64,000 bases of DNA. Source: Sulfomarinibacter sp963741385 (GTDB taxonomy: Bacteria; Acidobacteriota; Thermoanaerobaculia; Thermoanaerobaculales; Sulfomarinibacteraceae). The number at the start of each line of letters is the position of its first letter. The first letter of the stretch is position 1. The translations under genes were made by a program, and so were the position numbers. The stretch lies in assembly GCA_963741385.1 (NCBI GenBank), contig CAVUHO010000014.1:124001-188000 (forward strand), written 5' to 3'. A model generated the notes under the pieces. That model did no database searches. It was not told the origin of the DNA and saw only the letters and a list, made by a program, of their open reading frames with translations. This document shows positions 52,127 through 61,028 of this stretch, piece by piece.

Positions 52127-53278
52127 CTACCTTTGCTTCTTTTCGGCGTACATCCTGCGATCCGCTTCTTCGAGAGCCGCCGTCGCGTCGCCGCCGGGGA
52201 AAAGCTCGGCGATGCCGGCGGCGATGGAAAATGCCGGGGTGTCGCCCGCTGGGCGGCGCAGGGATTCTCTGATGGCGGCGACGCGCGCCCGGGCGCTGCC
52301 CTGATCCATCCCAGGCGCGATCACCAGGAACTCGTCGCCGCCCCACCGGATGACGTGGTCCTCGGGGCGAAACTGCTCGGTGATCAGCTGGGCAAGGCGC
52401 TGCAGGGTGGTGTCGCCGACGCTGTGGCCGAAAAGGTCGTTGACCTCCTTGAAGCGGTTGATGTCGATGAAGAGAATGACGCCGCCGGTTTCGATGGCCG
52501 AGTCCATTGCCCGCCGCATGGCTCGGCGGTTGGAGAGGTTGGTCAGGGGGTCGGTGTCGACCAACCGGCTCAGCCGCTGTTGCGACTCGAGAAGCTCGCG
52601 GTTGGCGTACTGGAGCTGTTCTTCGCGGCGGTCGGCGATCACAGCGATGCAGGCGAGCGCCAGCATCAGCTCGGCGCCGGCATCGATGAAGGACGAGTAG
52701 TTGAGGAAGGGGAAGCCGGACTGATTGCCCCAGAGGCCCGGCGCGAGGAGCAGCGCGGAATACGCGAAGATCGCGCCCTCGAAGAGCATGGCCCAGCCGA
52801 GCCAGCGCGACACCGTCGACCGCGGATTGCGCAGCACGACGATCCCGCCGGAGAGAAAGATGATACCGACCAGGGTGCTCTCCGCGAGTTGCGCCTGCCA
52901 CAGGCTGGGCACCGAAAAACCGAGGCCGACGCTCCACACCGCGACGAACACCAGCAGCGCGGGCGGGGAGACGCCGCGGGCGATGCCAGGCTGGAGGTGA
53001 TTGCGGGCGCCGGCCACGATGAGGATAGCGAACACCGCCTTGCCCGCCAGATAGAGGACGAGGGTGATGCGGTGGCCTACGGGCGGAAGGTCGGCGTAGG
53101 CGTGGACGAAGACCGCCGCCAGCGCGAGCGCATCGGCCAACCAGGCCAACATCCACAGCCGGACCTCGCGCAGCTTGATGATCCGCCCGAGAAGCAGGAA
53201 ATAGGCGAAGAGGCATGTCACGATCGCGAACTGGACGGCGATGGACAGGCGGTTGAGGATGGCGGCGATGTCCTGCAT
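52127..53278 (-). CDS. Membrane-bound diguanylate cyclase (GGDEF) with inhibitory site
   Basis: 383 residues. About seven hydrophobic segments in residues 10-220 form a membrane sensor, followed by a GGDEF domain with the active-site signature RWGGDEFLVI. The RPED motif lies exactly five residues before GGDEF, the position of the c-di-GMP product-inhibition I-site. It should make c-di-GMP from GTP. It precedes ygfK by 6 bp on the same strand and may share its transcript, although there is no known functional link. Confidence 0.9.
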   Translation of the reverse strand: MQDIAAILNRLSIAVQFAIVTCLFAYFLLLGRIIKLREVRLWMLAWLADALALAAVFVHAYADLPPVGHRITLVLYLAGKAVFAILIVAGARNHLQPGIARGVSPPALLVFVAVWSVGLGFSVPSLWQAQLAESTLVGIIFLSGGIVVLRNPRSTVSRWLGWAMLFEGAIFAYSALLLAPGLWGNQSGFPFLNYSSFIDAGAELMLALACIAVIADRREEQLQYANRELLESQQRLSRLVDTDPLTNLSNRRAMRRAMDSAIETGGVILFIDINRFKEVNDLFGHSVGDTTLQRLAQLITEQFRPEDHVIRWGGDEFLVIAPGMDQGSARARVAAIRESLRRPAGDTPAFSIAAGIAELFPGGDATAALEEADRRMYAEKKQR

Positions 53279-53461
53279 GGCGTCTGTTTACTATATACCC
53301 CGTGTCGGGTTGGCGGCGAGGCATTGAGGTCATGAAGGGGTGAGGTGGTGATGCGTTTGGGCCGGGGGCGTCTCTGGCTGAAAAGAACGCTCATTCCGAG
53401 CGAGCGAACTGCCGCCTCGAAGCCAAAGACGAAACCGGTAGCGAACCGAATCACTCTCTCT

Positions 53462-53541
53462 GTCATCCCGACCGGAGGCCCGCAGGGCCGTAGCGGAGGG
53501 ATCCCTCCACTCGTTCGCTTCGCTTCCTCGGTCGGGATGAC
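53462..53541. repeat. Dispersed palindromic repeat family 1, short copy D
   Basis: GTCATCCCGACCGG at the left and TCGGTCGGGATGAC at the right, only 80 bp, with GCGGAGGGATCCCTCC at the centre. A partial related piece (CTCATTCCGAGCGAGCGAAC) lies at about 53390 and a weaker one at 53556-53583. The 343-bp divergent gap contains these repeats and no other recognisable feature besides promoters for the flanking genes. Confidence 0.75.
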
Positions 53542-53621
53542 AGGAGGGTGAATGGGCATCGTTCCCTCGTTCGGTATGGCAGCAAGAAGTCGGGCGGTGG
53601 ACGGGTGGTATCCTCCCCTCG

Positions 53622-54377
53622 ATGCTGCGCGATTCGCGGAGATTTGACCCGAAGCAGTGCGCCGACCGGATTCGTCGAGCGGATCGGGTTGCCGCTCTCA
53701 CCGGTGCGGGCATCTCCACCGCGGCCGGGATTCCCGATTTCCGTGGTCCTAATGGTCTCTACGTGACCCGCCGCTACGACCCGGAGACTGTCTTCGACAT
53801 CAGCGCTTTCCGTCGCAACCCGGCGCCGTTCTACGATTTCACCCGCGATTTCCTCGGCGTCATCCACTCCATCGAGCCCACGCAGACCCACCGATTTCTC
53901 GCCCTCCTCGAAGCAGAAGGCAAGCTGACCGCCGTCGTCACCCAGAACATCGACTCGCTCCACCAGAAGGCGGGTTCGCAGAACGTGGTCCCGGTGCACG
54001 GTGACTACTGGACCAGCCACTGTCTTTCGTGCGGCGCCGAGTTCGACCTCGACTACCTGCTCCAGGCGATCCGGGAGGAGGAAGTGCCGCATTGCCCCTG
54101 CAGCGGCCTCATCAAACCGGACGTGGTCTTTTTCGGAGAACCGGTTCACAGTCTCGAGACGGCATCTGCGGTGGTGGCCGATTCAGACCTTCTGTTGGTG
54201 TTGGGTTCGTCCCTCAACGTCTACCCGGCGGCGTTCCTGCCCGAGCATGCCGGCGGCGACGTGGTGGTCGTCAACCGGGGAGAGGTCGGTCTTCCGCCCG
54301 CGGCGAACCGATCGTTCGTCGACGCCGACCTCGACCAGTTTTTCGGTGTGGTCTCGACCCTGTTGCTTACCGAATGA
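53622..54377 (+). CDS. Sir2-family NAD+-dependent protein deacylase
   Basis: 251 residues. Sirtuin motifs are complete: TGAGISTAAGIPDFRG, the catalytic QNIDSLHQKAG and VHGDYW, and zinc cysteines CLSC and CPCSG (the second pair is C-x-C). LVLGSSLNVYPAAFLP closes the NAD site. It removes acyl groups from lysine in the cytoplasm. The class (deacetylase or desuccinylase) is not decidable. It is transcribed alone on the plus strand inside a minus-strand island. Confidence 0.92.
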   Translation: MLRDSRRFDPKQCADRIRRADRVAALTGAGISTAAGIPDFRGPNGLYVTRRYDPETVFDISAFRRNPAPFYDFTRDFLGVIHSIEPTQTHRFLALLEAEGKLTAVVTQNIDSLHQKAGSQNVVPVHGDYWTSHCLSCGAEFDLDYLLQAIREEEVPHCPCSGLIKPDVVFFGEPVHSLETASAVVADSDLLLVLGSSLNVYPAAFLPEHAGGDVVVVNRGEVGLPPAANRSFVDADLDQFFGVVSTLLLTE

Positions 54378-54445
54378 GCATTCTGCATACTAACTGACCA
54401 ACAACGCCGACGATTCGTCATCAACCTTTGTCCGTATCTCTCACA

Positions 54446-54480
54446 GAAGATATTGGAAACAAGAGACTTCAATTATCTTC
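54446..54480. promoter_or_regulatory. Inverted repeat upstream of a sigma54 promoter, possible activator site
   Basis: GAAGATA at 54446-54452 and TATCTTC at 54474-54480 are perfect inverted arms 21 bases apart, in an AT-richer stretch just upstream of the -24 element. TATCT/AGATA (54435-54452) forms a second overlapping pair. An enhancer-binding protein could use them, but the site is closer to the promoter than usual. Confidence 0.35.
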
Positions 54481-54497
54481 AGAAATGGGCCGCAGTG

Positions 54498-54513
54498 TGG
54501 CACGAACTGTGCT
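54498..54513 (+). promoter_or_regulatory. Sigma54 (-24/-12) promoter
   Basis: TGGCACGAACTGTGCT matches the consensus TGGCACG-N4-TTGCT with a single mismatch in the first T of TTGC, and keeps the invariant GG and GC at N10 spacing. The predicted transcript starts near 54524. No plus-strand coding sequence follows before the terminator at 54636, so the product would be a short RNA. Confidence 0.65.
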
Positions 54514-54523
54514 CCACCGGTGG

Positions 54524-54674
54524 TTGACCGGGAGACGATCGAGCGGTGATTCGCGGGCAAGGTGGGAGTAGGCACTCACCCGAACCGAACGGTAGGATCA
54601 CTTGATGGGTTGAGCACGATACCTCCTGGTGCTCTTTGGTCCGGCCATCCCTCCTTCGGCCGGACCAATTTTTT
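54524..54674 (+). ncRNA. Candidate sigma54-dependent small RNA with anti-Shine-Dalgarno loops
   Basis: A predicted transcript of about 150 nt. Near its 3' half GAGCAC (54612-54617) pairs with GTGCTC (54629-54634) leaving loop GATACCTCCTG, and the terminator hairpin leaves loop ATCCCTCCTTC. Both loops carry CCTCCT/CTCCTT, complementary to ribosome-binding sites. Exposed C-rich anti-SD loops are known in other sRNAs (for example Rhodobacter CcsR). No start codon with a good ribosome-binding site lies on the plus strand. The minus strand has AGGAGGT and a 13-codon frame in the same place, an alternative explanation. Confidence 0.5.
54636..54674 (+). terminator. Strong rho-independent terminator (plus strand)
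   Basis: TTGGTCCGGCC (54636-54646) pairs perfectly with GGCCGGACCAA (54658-54668) and is followed by TTTTTT. The T-run exists only on the plus strand, so the hairpin ends plus-strand transcripts and not the convergent activator gene, whose stop is 3 bp away. Confidence 0.85.
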
Positions 54675-54676
54675 GC

Positions 54677-56530
54677 CTATTCCGAAGCTCGTTCGATTCC
54701 CAACCGCTTGATCTTCATGCTCAGCCCGTTGCGGGTGACGCCGAGCAGGCGGGCGGCCTCGGAGTGGTTGCCTTGAGCCCGTACCAGCGCGCGTTCGATG
54801 ATTCGCTGTTCGACGACCGCGAGCTGTCGCTTGAGATCGAAGTCCTCGAGGTCGACCTCGGCGTCGTCAACGATCTTTTCGGTCAGGATGGCGGGCGAGA
54901 TCATGTTGCTCTCGATGGTGTGACCGGCGGGACAGCTGGTGACCAGCCGGGTCAGCTCGCGCTGCAGCTGGCGTACGTTTCCCGGCCACGCCGCACGTTG
55001 CAGGGCCTCGAGGGCACTCACCGAAAGGCCCCGGATCGTCTTGTGGTTTTCGGTCGCGGCGCGCTCGAGAAAGTAGTGGGCGAGTGAGGGGATGTCCTCG
55101 CGGCGGTTCCGCAGCGCCGGCACGTGCACCTCGCAGCCGGCGATGCGGTAGTAGAGGTCCTTGCGGAAGTGGCCGTCGCGGACGCGTTGTTCGAGGTTGG
55201 TGTTGGTCGCGGCGACGACCCGCACGTTGACGGTGATCGGAGCGGCGGCGCCAAGGGGGTGAACCTCTCCCTCCTGGAGCGCGCGCAGAAGCTTGGCCTG
55301 GAGGGCAGGGTCCATGTCGCCGATCTCGTCGAGGAAGAGGAAGCCGCCGTGGGCGAGACGCAGTTTGCCGGTTCGGCGGGTCACTCCGGTGGCCACCCCG
55401 GCCTCGATGCCGAAGAGCTCTGCCTCCAGCAGGTCCGCCGGAATGGCCGTGCAGTTGACGACCTGCAACGGGCCCGCGGCGCGGTCGGAGGAGGCGTGGA
55501 GGATGCGGACGACGTGCTCCTTGCCGACGCCGGTCTCGCCGGTGACGAGAACGGGGATGGTGCCCCTGAGCAGGGTCGCCACCTGGCGGTAGAGCCTGTG
55601 CATGGCGGGGGTTCGGCCCACCACGTGCCACGCGGGGTAGGCGAGGCCGGCCTGGTCGGGCTGCGCCGCTGCCCGACCGTTTTCGGGCACCGGCACCGTG
55701 GCGGACTGGAAGAGGCGCAGCGCCACCTCGAGAAAGCGGAGCTCCGACGGGCTGATCTCGGTGCCGGCGGTGATCAGAGCCGCCTCCCAGTTCGTGTCTC
55801 CCCACGAAACGGCGGCGGCGACCGGTTGGGTCGAGGCGAGCGTGTGAACGCTGATCGGTGCCCGCTGGGCCGCTCCCGGCAGGAGGCTCTGGAGAGCTTC
55901 TGATCGGGTCCACGGCGTGAGGACGGCGAGGTCTCCGGTTGCCGCCTGCACGACCACATCGCCCGAAGAGGTGCGGGTCAACAGCGCCGCCGCTCCGCTC
56001 TTGGTGGCCGCCGCGAGGTGCTCCATGGCGCCGCCGACGTCGGGGTTCCATCGACTGATGAGGCGGGAGGCGCATTGGCCAAGCATTTCGGCCCAGGGGA
56101 TCGAGGTCTGGCGTAGGATGCCGATCTCGGTAGTGATGCCCCCGGTGTCGAGCCCGCCAACCGGGGGTGCCTCCGCGACTGCCAGGGGGATTGCGAGCTG
56201 GTGCTCATCCGCCGCCAGCGATTCAAACGTCATCAGCACCGGACCGAACTGGACCCAGTCGTTCTGTCCGAGCCGCGACTTGCGGACCCGGACGCCGTTG
56301 ACATAGGTGCCGTTCGTGCTGCCCAGGTCTTCAATCCGGACGCGATTGCCATCGACGCGGAGCAGGGCGTGTTGCCTGGAGACCTGGCGAATCGGGAGGC
56401 AGACGGCGTTGGTGGGGTCGGCGCCGACCGGGTTCTCACCTTGCTTGAGAACGAAGACCCGCGGCTCGCCGTGCAAATCACCTTGAAGACGAAACACACG
56501 GGTCGCGGAGTCCTTGGCGGTAGACACCAT
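54677..56530 (-). CDS. FHA-domain sigma54-dependent enhancer-binding regulator (Fis family)
   Basis: 617 residues. FHA domain 10-105 (SRQHALLRV, GSTNGTYVNG), a GAF-like region about 140-275, AAA+ domain 300-540 (Walker A GETGVGKE at 331-338, Walker B FLFLDEIGD at 397-405) and a Fis HTH at the C-terminus (NHSEAARLLGVTRNGLSMKIKRLG). The sigma54-contacting loop reads GVATGV (378-383) where classic activators have GAFTGA, so Phe is replaced. FHA input implies control by Ser/Thr phosphorylation. AGGAGGG precedes ATG. It probably controls the nearby -24/-12 promoter and possibly the purine genes. Confidence 0.9.
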   Translation of the reverse strand: MVSTAKDSATRVFRLQGDLHGEPRVFVLKQGENPVGADPTNAVCLPIRQVSRQHALLRVDGNRVRIEDLGSTNGTYVNGVRVRKSRLGQNDWVQFGPVLMTFESLAADEHQLAIPLAVAEAPPVGGLDTGGITTEIGILRQTSIPWAEMLGQCASRLISRWNPDVGGAMEHLAAATKSGAAALLTRTSSGDVVVQAATGDLAVLTPWTRSEALQSLLPGAAQRAPISVHTLASTQPVAAAVSWGDTNWEAALITAGTEISPSELRFLEVALRLFQSATVPVPENGRAAAQPDQAGLAYPAWHVVGRTPAMHRLYRQVATLLRGTIPVLVTGETGVGKEHVVRILHASSDRAAGPLQVVNCTAIPADLLEAELFGIEAGVATGVTRRTGKLRLAHGGFLFLDEIGDMDPALQAKLLRALQEGEVHPLGAAAPITVNVRVVAATNTNLEQRVRDGHFRKDLYYRIAGCEVHVPALRNRREDIPSLAHYFLERAATENHKTIRGLSVSALEALQRAAWPGNVRQLQRELTRLVTSCPAGHTIESNMISPAILTEKIVDDAEVDLEDFDLKRQLAVVEQRIIERALVRAQGNHSEAARLLGVTRNGLSMKIKRLGIERASE

Positions 56531-56675
56531 ATGCCCTCCTGCGACGATTCTACTCCGCCTCAACCGTTGGTGCGATCCAGGACTTCCCGACCCAGGATTC
56601 CGGGCAGGGCGTCCGGTCGGAGTTCACGGGCCAGCATGTCAGCGGGTTACGAATTGCGAGGGTTATTGCGCCGGG

Positions 56676-59353
56676 TCAATCGACTTTGGTTGCTGCAGGG
56701 CGGCGGGAGCGGGGAAGAGATGGCTGCGCTGCGGGAGCGTCGGACATCGGCAACCCATTTCGCCAGACGCCGTCGTGGGCGTGCAGGGCTGCCGCGACCG
56801 CGCCGGCGGTCGGTACGAGGCCGATCTCGCCGACGCCCTTGGACCCGTAGCCGCCAACGCCGTCGGGCACCTCGATCAGGATCACTTCGATCTCCGGCGT
56901 GTGGGCGGCGCGGAGGATCCCGAGGTCGCGGAGGCCGAGGTGGACCGGGTGCCCATCGACGCACGGAAAATCCTCGGAGAGGGCGTAGCCGAGCCCCATG
57001 TGGACGGCGCCCTCGATCTGGCCGGCGCAGGACTGCGGGTTGATGGCGCGACCCACGTCGTGCGCCGCAACGACCTTCGTGATCTTGCCCTCCTCGTCGA
57101 GAATCACGACCTGGGTCGCGAAGCCGAAGGCCATGTGGGTGACGGGTTCATCGACCGCCGCGCCGGGCGAGGTCGTGAAATCGCAGATGAATTCACCGGT
57201 GAACCGGCGTCCCGCAAGACCCGCCAGAGGGGACGTGGCGAGGGCCTCTGCCAGCTGACGCGCGGCGATCCGGCCGGCAGCGGTGCAGAAGGCGGTGGCG
57301 CGCGAGGCGGTGGTCATGCCGCACTCGACCTCGGCCAGGCTCACGGTCCGCACGTCCATGAGGTCGGGAGTGATCCCGGTCTCCTGACACACCACCTGGC
57401 GCAGGATGGTGTGCAGCCCCTGGCCCATCTCGGTGTAGCCGGTGAGGATCTGGAGGCGGCCGTTCGGCGAGGACCTCGATCGCGACCCTGCCGGTGTCCT
57501 CCATGCCATTGCCGATCCCGGTGTTCTTGATGCCGCAGGCGATGCCGGCCTTGGAGGCCCCCTTGTATGCTTTTCGCACCGCCTCGAGGGTCTGCCGGAT
57601 GCCGCAGCTGGCATTCATCAACTGACCGGTGGCAAAGCGGTCGCCGGGATCGAGCACGTTGCGTTCGCGGATTTCGTAGCCGTCGATCCCCACTTTCTCG
57701 GCGAGCCGGTCGAGCACGCCCTCGATGGCAAAGGCTGCCTGGTTGGCGCCGAAGCCGCGCATGGCCCCGCACGGAGGGTTGTTGGTGTAGACGGTCCGCG
57801 CCACCACGTCGACGTTGGGCACGCGGTAGGGACCGCACGAGTGGCCGGCCGCGCGTTCGAGGACCTTGGCGCCCACCGAGGCGTAGGCGCCGGTGTCGCC
57901 GACGATGCGCGCGCGGACCGCGGTGAGGCGGCCCTCGGCGTCGCACCCTGCCGTGTAGTGGAGGGTGAGGGGGTGGCGCTTGGGGTGGATCCGGATCGAC
58001 TGTTCGCGGGTGAGGACGCGTCTTCACCGGCCGCTGGAGGAGCCACGCCGCGAGGGCGGTGTGGCCCTGGACCGACAGGTCCTCCTTGCCGCCGAAGGCG
58101 CCGCCGTTGGACACCAGTTCGACGTCGATGTGGTCGACATCGACTCCGAGAATGGCGGCGATCTGGCGCTGGTCGTCGTGCACTCCCTGGCCCTGCGACC
58201 AGATCTTCAGACCGCCGTTCTCCGGGGCGGCGAGACAGGCCTCGGGCTCGAGAAAAGCGTGCTCGATGCGCTGGGTCGTGAACGTTTCCTCGATGGTGTG
58301 GGCGGAAGCCGCAAGGGCGGCATCGACATCGCCGCGGGCGAACGCGCAGGTCTCGAGCAGATTGCCGCCGTCGTGGATGGCTGGGGCGTCGTGTGCCAAC
58401 GCCGCCTCGGGAGAGCACACCGGGTCGAGCACCTCGTAATCGACCTCCACCACATCCGCCGCCGCCCGCGCCCGGTACTGGCTGTCGGCCACCACCACGG
58501 CGAGCACGTCGCCAATGCAGCGTGTCGCTTCACCTTCGGCCACCAGCAGCGGCCAGTCCTTGACGATCAGGCCATGGTTCCGGGCGCCGGGGACGTCCTC
58601 CGCGGTGAGCACACACTCGACTCCCGGCATGGCCAGCGCCGGAGCGGGATGGATGCGGAGGACCCGTGCTCGCGGGTGTTCCGACAGAACCAGAGCCCCG
58701 TGCAGCATGCCATCGACGCTGAGGTCGGCCACGAAGTCCTTGGCGCCGAGAGTCTGCTCGCAACCCCGGTAGCGGGGGCTCGAGGCCCCGATTCCGTCGC
58801 CCTCGGGAACATCGGAAGATCGCTCGAGTCCGTAGGCCTCGCCGAAGAACAGGTTGGTTCGCGGTGGGCGGCCCTCCAGATCGCCGCTCTCGCGCCAGGC
58901 CTCTCCCGCGGTCTGGATCGCATCGACGATGCGGTTGTAACCGGTACAGCGGCAGATGTGGCCGGCCAGCGCCCGCTGGACCCGGGTGCGGTCGGCCGTC
59001 AGGTCCTTGTTGAGGAGGTGGGCGGCGCGAACGGCGATTCCGGGCGTGCAGAAGCCGCACTGAACGGCGCCCTCGTGGACGAAGGCGGCGGCGAGCAGTT
59101 GGCGTTGCCGTTCCGGCAGGCCTTCGAGGGTCACCACCTCACACCCGGCGACCTTTTGGGGGTCGGTCTGGCACGACAACGACGGTTTGCCGTCGAGGAG
59201 GATGGTGCAGCACCCGCAGACGCCTTCCGGTGCACAGCCGTCCTTTGCGGTCGTGACACCGCAGACCTCCCGTAACACAGCCAGCAGGTGCATGCCCTCG
59301 TCGTACTCGACCGAGGTGTCGCGGCCGTTCAGGACGAACGAGAGGGTGGGCAC
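56676..59353 (-). pseudogene. xdhD: XdhD-like fused [2Fe-2S]/molybdopterin hydroxylase, interrupted by two frameshifts
   Basis: Reconstructed length about 891 residues. The N-terminus has the [2Fe-2S] motifs CAPEGVCGCC and CGFCTPG...HICRCTGY; the rest is the molybdopterin-binding subunit (GGAFGGKED, RGFGANQ, KGVGEIGL). After WLLQRPVKT (about 58018) the frame shifts by one base, continuing as VLTREQSIRIHPKRH; a second one-base shift lies near 57465, after AIEVLA and before NGRLQILTGYTEMG. Fused 2Fe-2S/Mo proteins of this type are the selenium-dependent purine hydroxylases (E. coli XdhD). GTG start, overlapping the XdhC-like gene by 25 bp. Either a pseudogene or assembly error. Confidence 0.8.
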
Positions 59354-60297
59354 GCGACCTCCTTGCCGTTGCGGACCGCGATGATCTCGCCCGCGATGCT
59401 GATCGCGATCTCCTCGGGGGTGTGGCTGCCGATCGACAACCCGACCGGGGCGTGGACTCGTTCCAGGCCTTCGGGGGCAATCCCTTCTTGCTTCATGTGA
59501 TCGAACATCGCGTGGATCTTGGCGCTGCTGCCGAGGACCCCGAGGTAGGCGTAGTCCCGGCCCAGGAGTCTGCCGAGCACGTGGCGATCGTGGACGTGAC
59601 CGTAGGTCATGATGACCACCCACGAGCGATCGCCGGCGGGAACGTGCTCGGCCACCTCGTCATAGTCCACCACCCGGCGTTCGTGGGCATAGGTGTTGGC
59701 ATCCATGGTCGGCAGCTGCTGCCGGTTGTCGAGGAGGACGATGCGGAAGGGGAGGGTCGCCATCACTCTCGAAAAGGCGAGTGAGACGTGGCCGCCGCCG
59801 ATGATGGTCAGGGTGTCGAGAAGCCCCAGAGGTTCGGTGAAGCTCCAGCCGTCGCCCTGGGTAAAGGCTGTCGCTGCGACACTCCCGGTCTCGAACGTGA
59901 GACCTCCAGGGCCGAGATGAAGGGTGCCGTTACGATGGTTCGAGAGTGTGTCGACGATCGCCTGCAGCGCGTGTTCGTCATCCTCCGTGAGCCGGTACAG
60001 TGCAAATATCTGAAGACCTGAACAGAGCGTCCCACCCTCGCCTGGGGTGTGGCGGAAGCGAACGATCTCCGCTCCCTCGCGGTGTTCCCGCGCGCGTTCG
60101 AGAAGCTGTTGTTCGGCGGCCCCACCGCCGATGGTGCCGGCAATGCCGAACTCAGACACGACCGCCATCGTCCCGGTGACGCCCGGCACCGAGCCCGAGT
60201 GATCCACGACCTTGACCAGCACGGTGCGGTGACCAGCGCGCAACGACTCGAGCGCATGCGCCCACGGGTCCGGGCGAATCTCGGTACGGTGTTCCAT
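59329..60297 (-). CDS. xdhC: XdhC/CoxF-family molybdenum hydroxylase maturation factor
   Basis: 322 residues with the XdhC_CoxI N-terminal part (TVLVKVVDHSGSVPGVTGTM, GTIGGGAAEQQLL) and the Rossmann part (TIIGGGHVSLAFSRV, VIMTYGHVHDRHVL, YLGVLGSSAKI). The family binds molybdenum cofactor, helps sulfuration (or selenation) and insertion into xanthine-dehydrogenase-type enzymes. Its 3' end overlaps the XdhD-like start. ATG at 60297; longer frames upstream run into the 650-bp repeat element. Confidence 0.9.
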   Translation of the reverse strand: MEHRTEIRPDPWAHALESLRAGHRTVLVKVVDHSGSVPGVTGTMAVVSEFGIAGTIGGGAAEQQLLERAREHREGAEIVRFRHTPGEGGTLCSGLQIFALYRLTEDDEHALQAIVDTLSNHRNGTLHLGPGGLTFETGSVAATAFTQGDGWSFTEPLGLLDTLTIIGGGHVSLAFSRVMATLPFRIVLLDNRQQLPTMDANTYAHERRVVDYDEVAEHVPAGDRSWVVIMTYGHVHDRHVLGRLLGRDYAYLGVLGSSAKIHAMFDHMKQEGIAPEGLERVHAPVGLSIGSHTPEEIAISIAGEIIAVRNGKEVACPPSRSS

Positions 60298-60378
60298 TCG
60301 AAGATTGTAGCGGAGCGCCCGATACCGAAGGTCGTTCATCAATGCCGAGAACGGAGTTTGCCCGCAGGTCACGCCGAT

Positions 60379-61026
60379 CCATCGCAGCCGACAAACCACA
60401 GAGACACAGAGACACAGACGCCATCGTCGCAACCGCGGATTCGAAGCCACACAGGAATGCGAACACGAAGACGACGAGGTTGCGGAGTGACCCGGCGGCA
60501 ACGACGGCGATCAGGTGATCGCCGGCCCCGGTGCGAACTCGATCCGATCCGAACGCAAGCGTTCGTCCCGAGGTCTTCGCCCGGCGGCCACGCGCTTGCA
60601 GCGCGTCGGGCCCGCCGTGGTCGCACCTGACTCGAACGTGGTCGTCGAGTCGACTCCTCGTCACAAACAGTGCCGAGAGGCGCGGCCTGCGCTCTCGGAG
60701 AGCGCAGGCCTCGCCTGGTGGACGCAGTGATCGGACGATTCGCGTTCGAGCTAGTGTACGAGCACCGGCGGTCTCCGACCGCCCCTTGCGTGGCCGGGAA
60801 AGCTCGACCGGACTGGCAGCTCTCATCGGGACGCCTGCGTCGCTGCGCCTTTGCGCCGGGAACCTCGACTCATCGGATCGCCGACATTGCCGCCGGTCCA
60901 CTCCGGGCAACCTCGCCGAAGCAGGTTCAGTCCCTTTGTGTTCTTCGTGTCTTCGTGGTTGCGACGACGCTTCGCTCTGTGCCTTCTCTGTGCTCTCTGT
61001 GCCTCTGTGGTTTGCCGGTGCGATGG
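60379..61026. repeat. About 650-bp element with inverted CAAACCACAGAGACACAGAG-type ends
   Basis: The 731-bp non-coding gap between xdhC and the Mo subunit gene has matching inverted ends: CCATCGCAGCCGACAAACC then ACAGAGACACAGAG at 60379-60412, and CTCTGTGCCTCTGTGGTTTG followed by CCGGTGCGATGG at 60995-61026. The inside has no convincing gene; a minus-strand frame reading SLCLCGLSAAMDRRD is a product of the repeat ends. An internal perfect palindrome (CTGCGCTCTC/GAGAGCGCAG) lies at 60688-60709. Origin unknown: a non-autonomous mobile element or decayed island. Confidence 0.6.
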
Positions 61027-61028
61027 CG

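Noticed and set aside
54600..54665. Minus-strand micro-ORFs after AGGAGGT and GGAGGG within the sRNA locus
   Set aside because: Frames of 13 and 16 codons lie downstream of the activator stop, and the plus-strand promoter and terminator explain the sequence better; kept as an alternative in the finding.
57465..58020. Programmed ribosomal frameshifting in xdhD
   Set aside because: No slippery heptamer or nearby stop codon is visible at either shift, and two events in one metabolic gene are more easily explained by mutation or assembly error.
60152..60910. Minus-strand 252-codon frame over the 650-bp element
   Set aside because: It overlaps the xdhC start and its middle is low-similarity translation of repeat ends (SLCLCGLSA).
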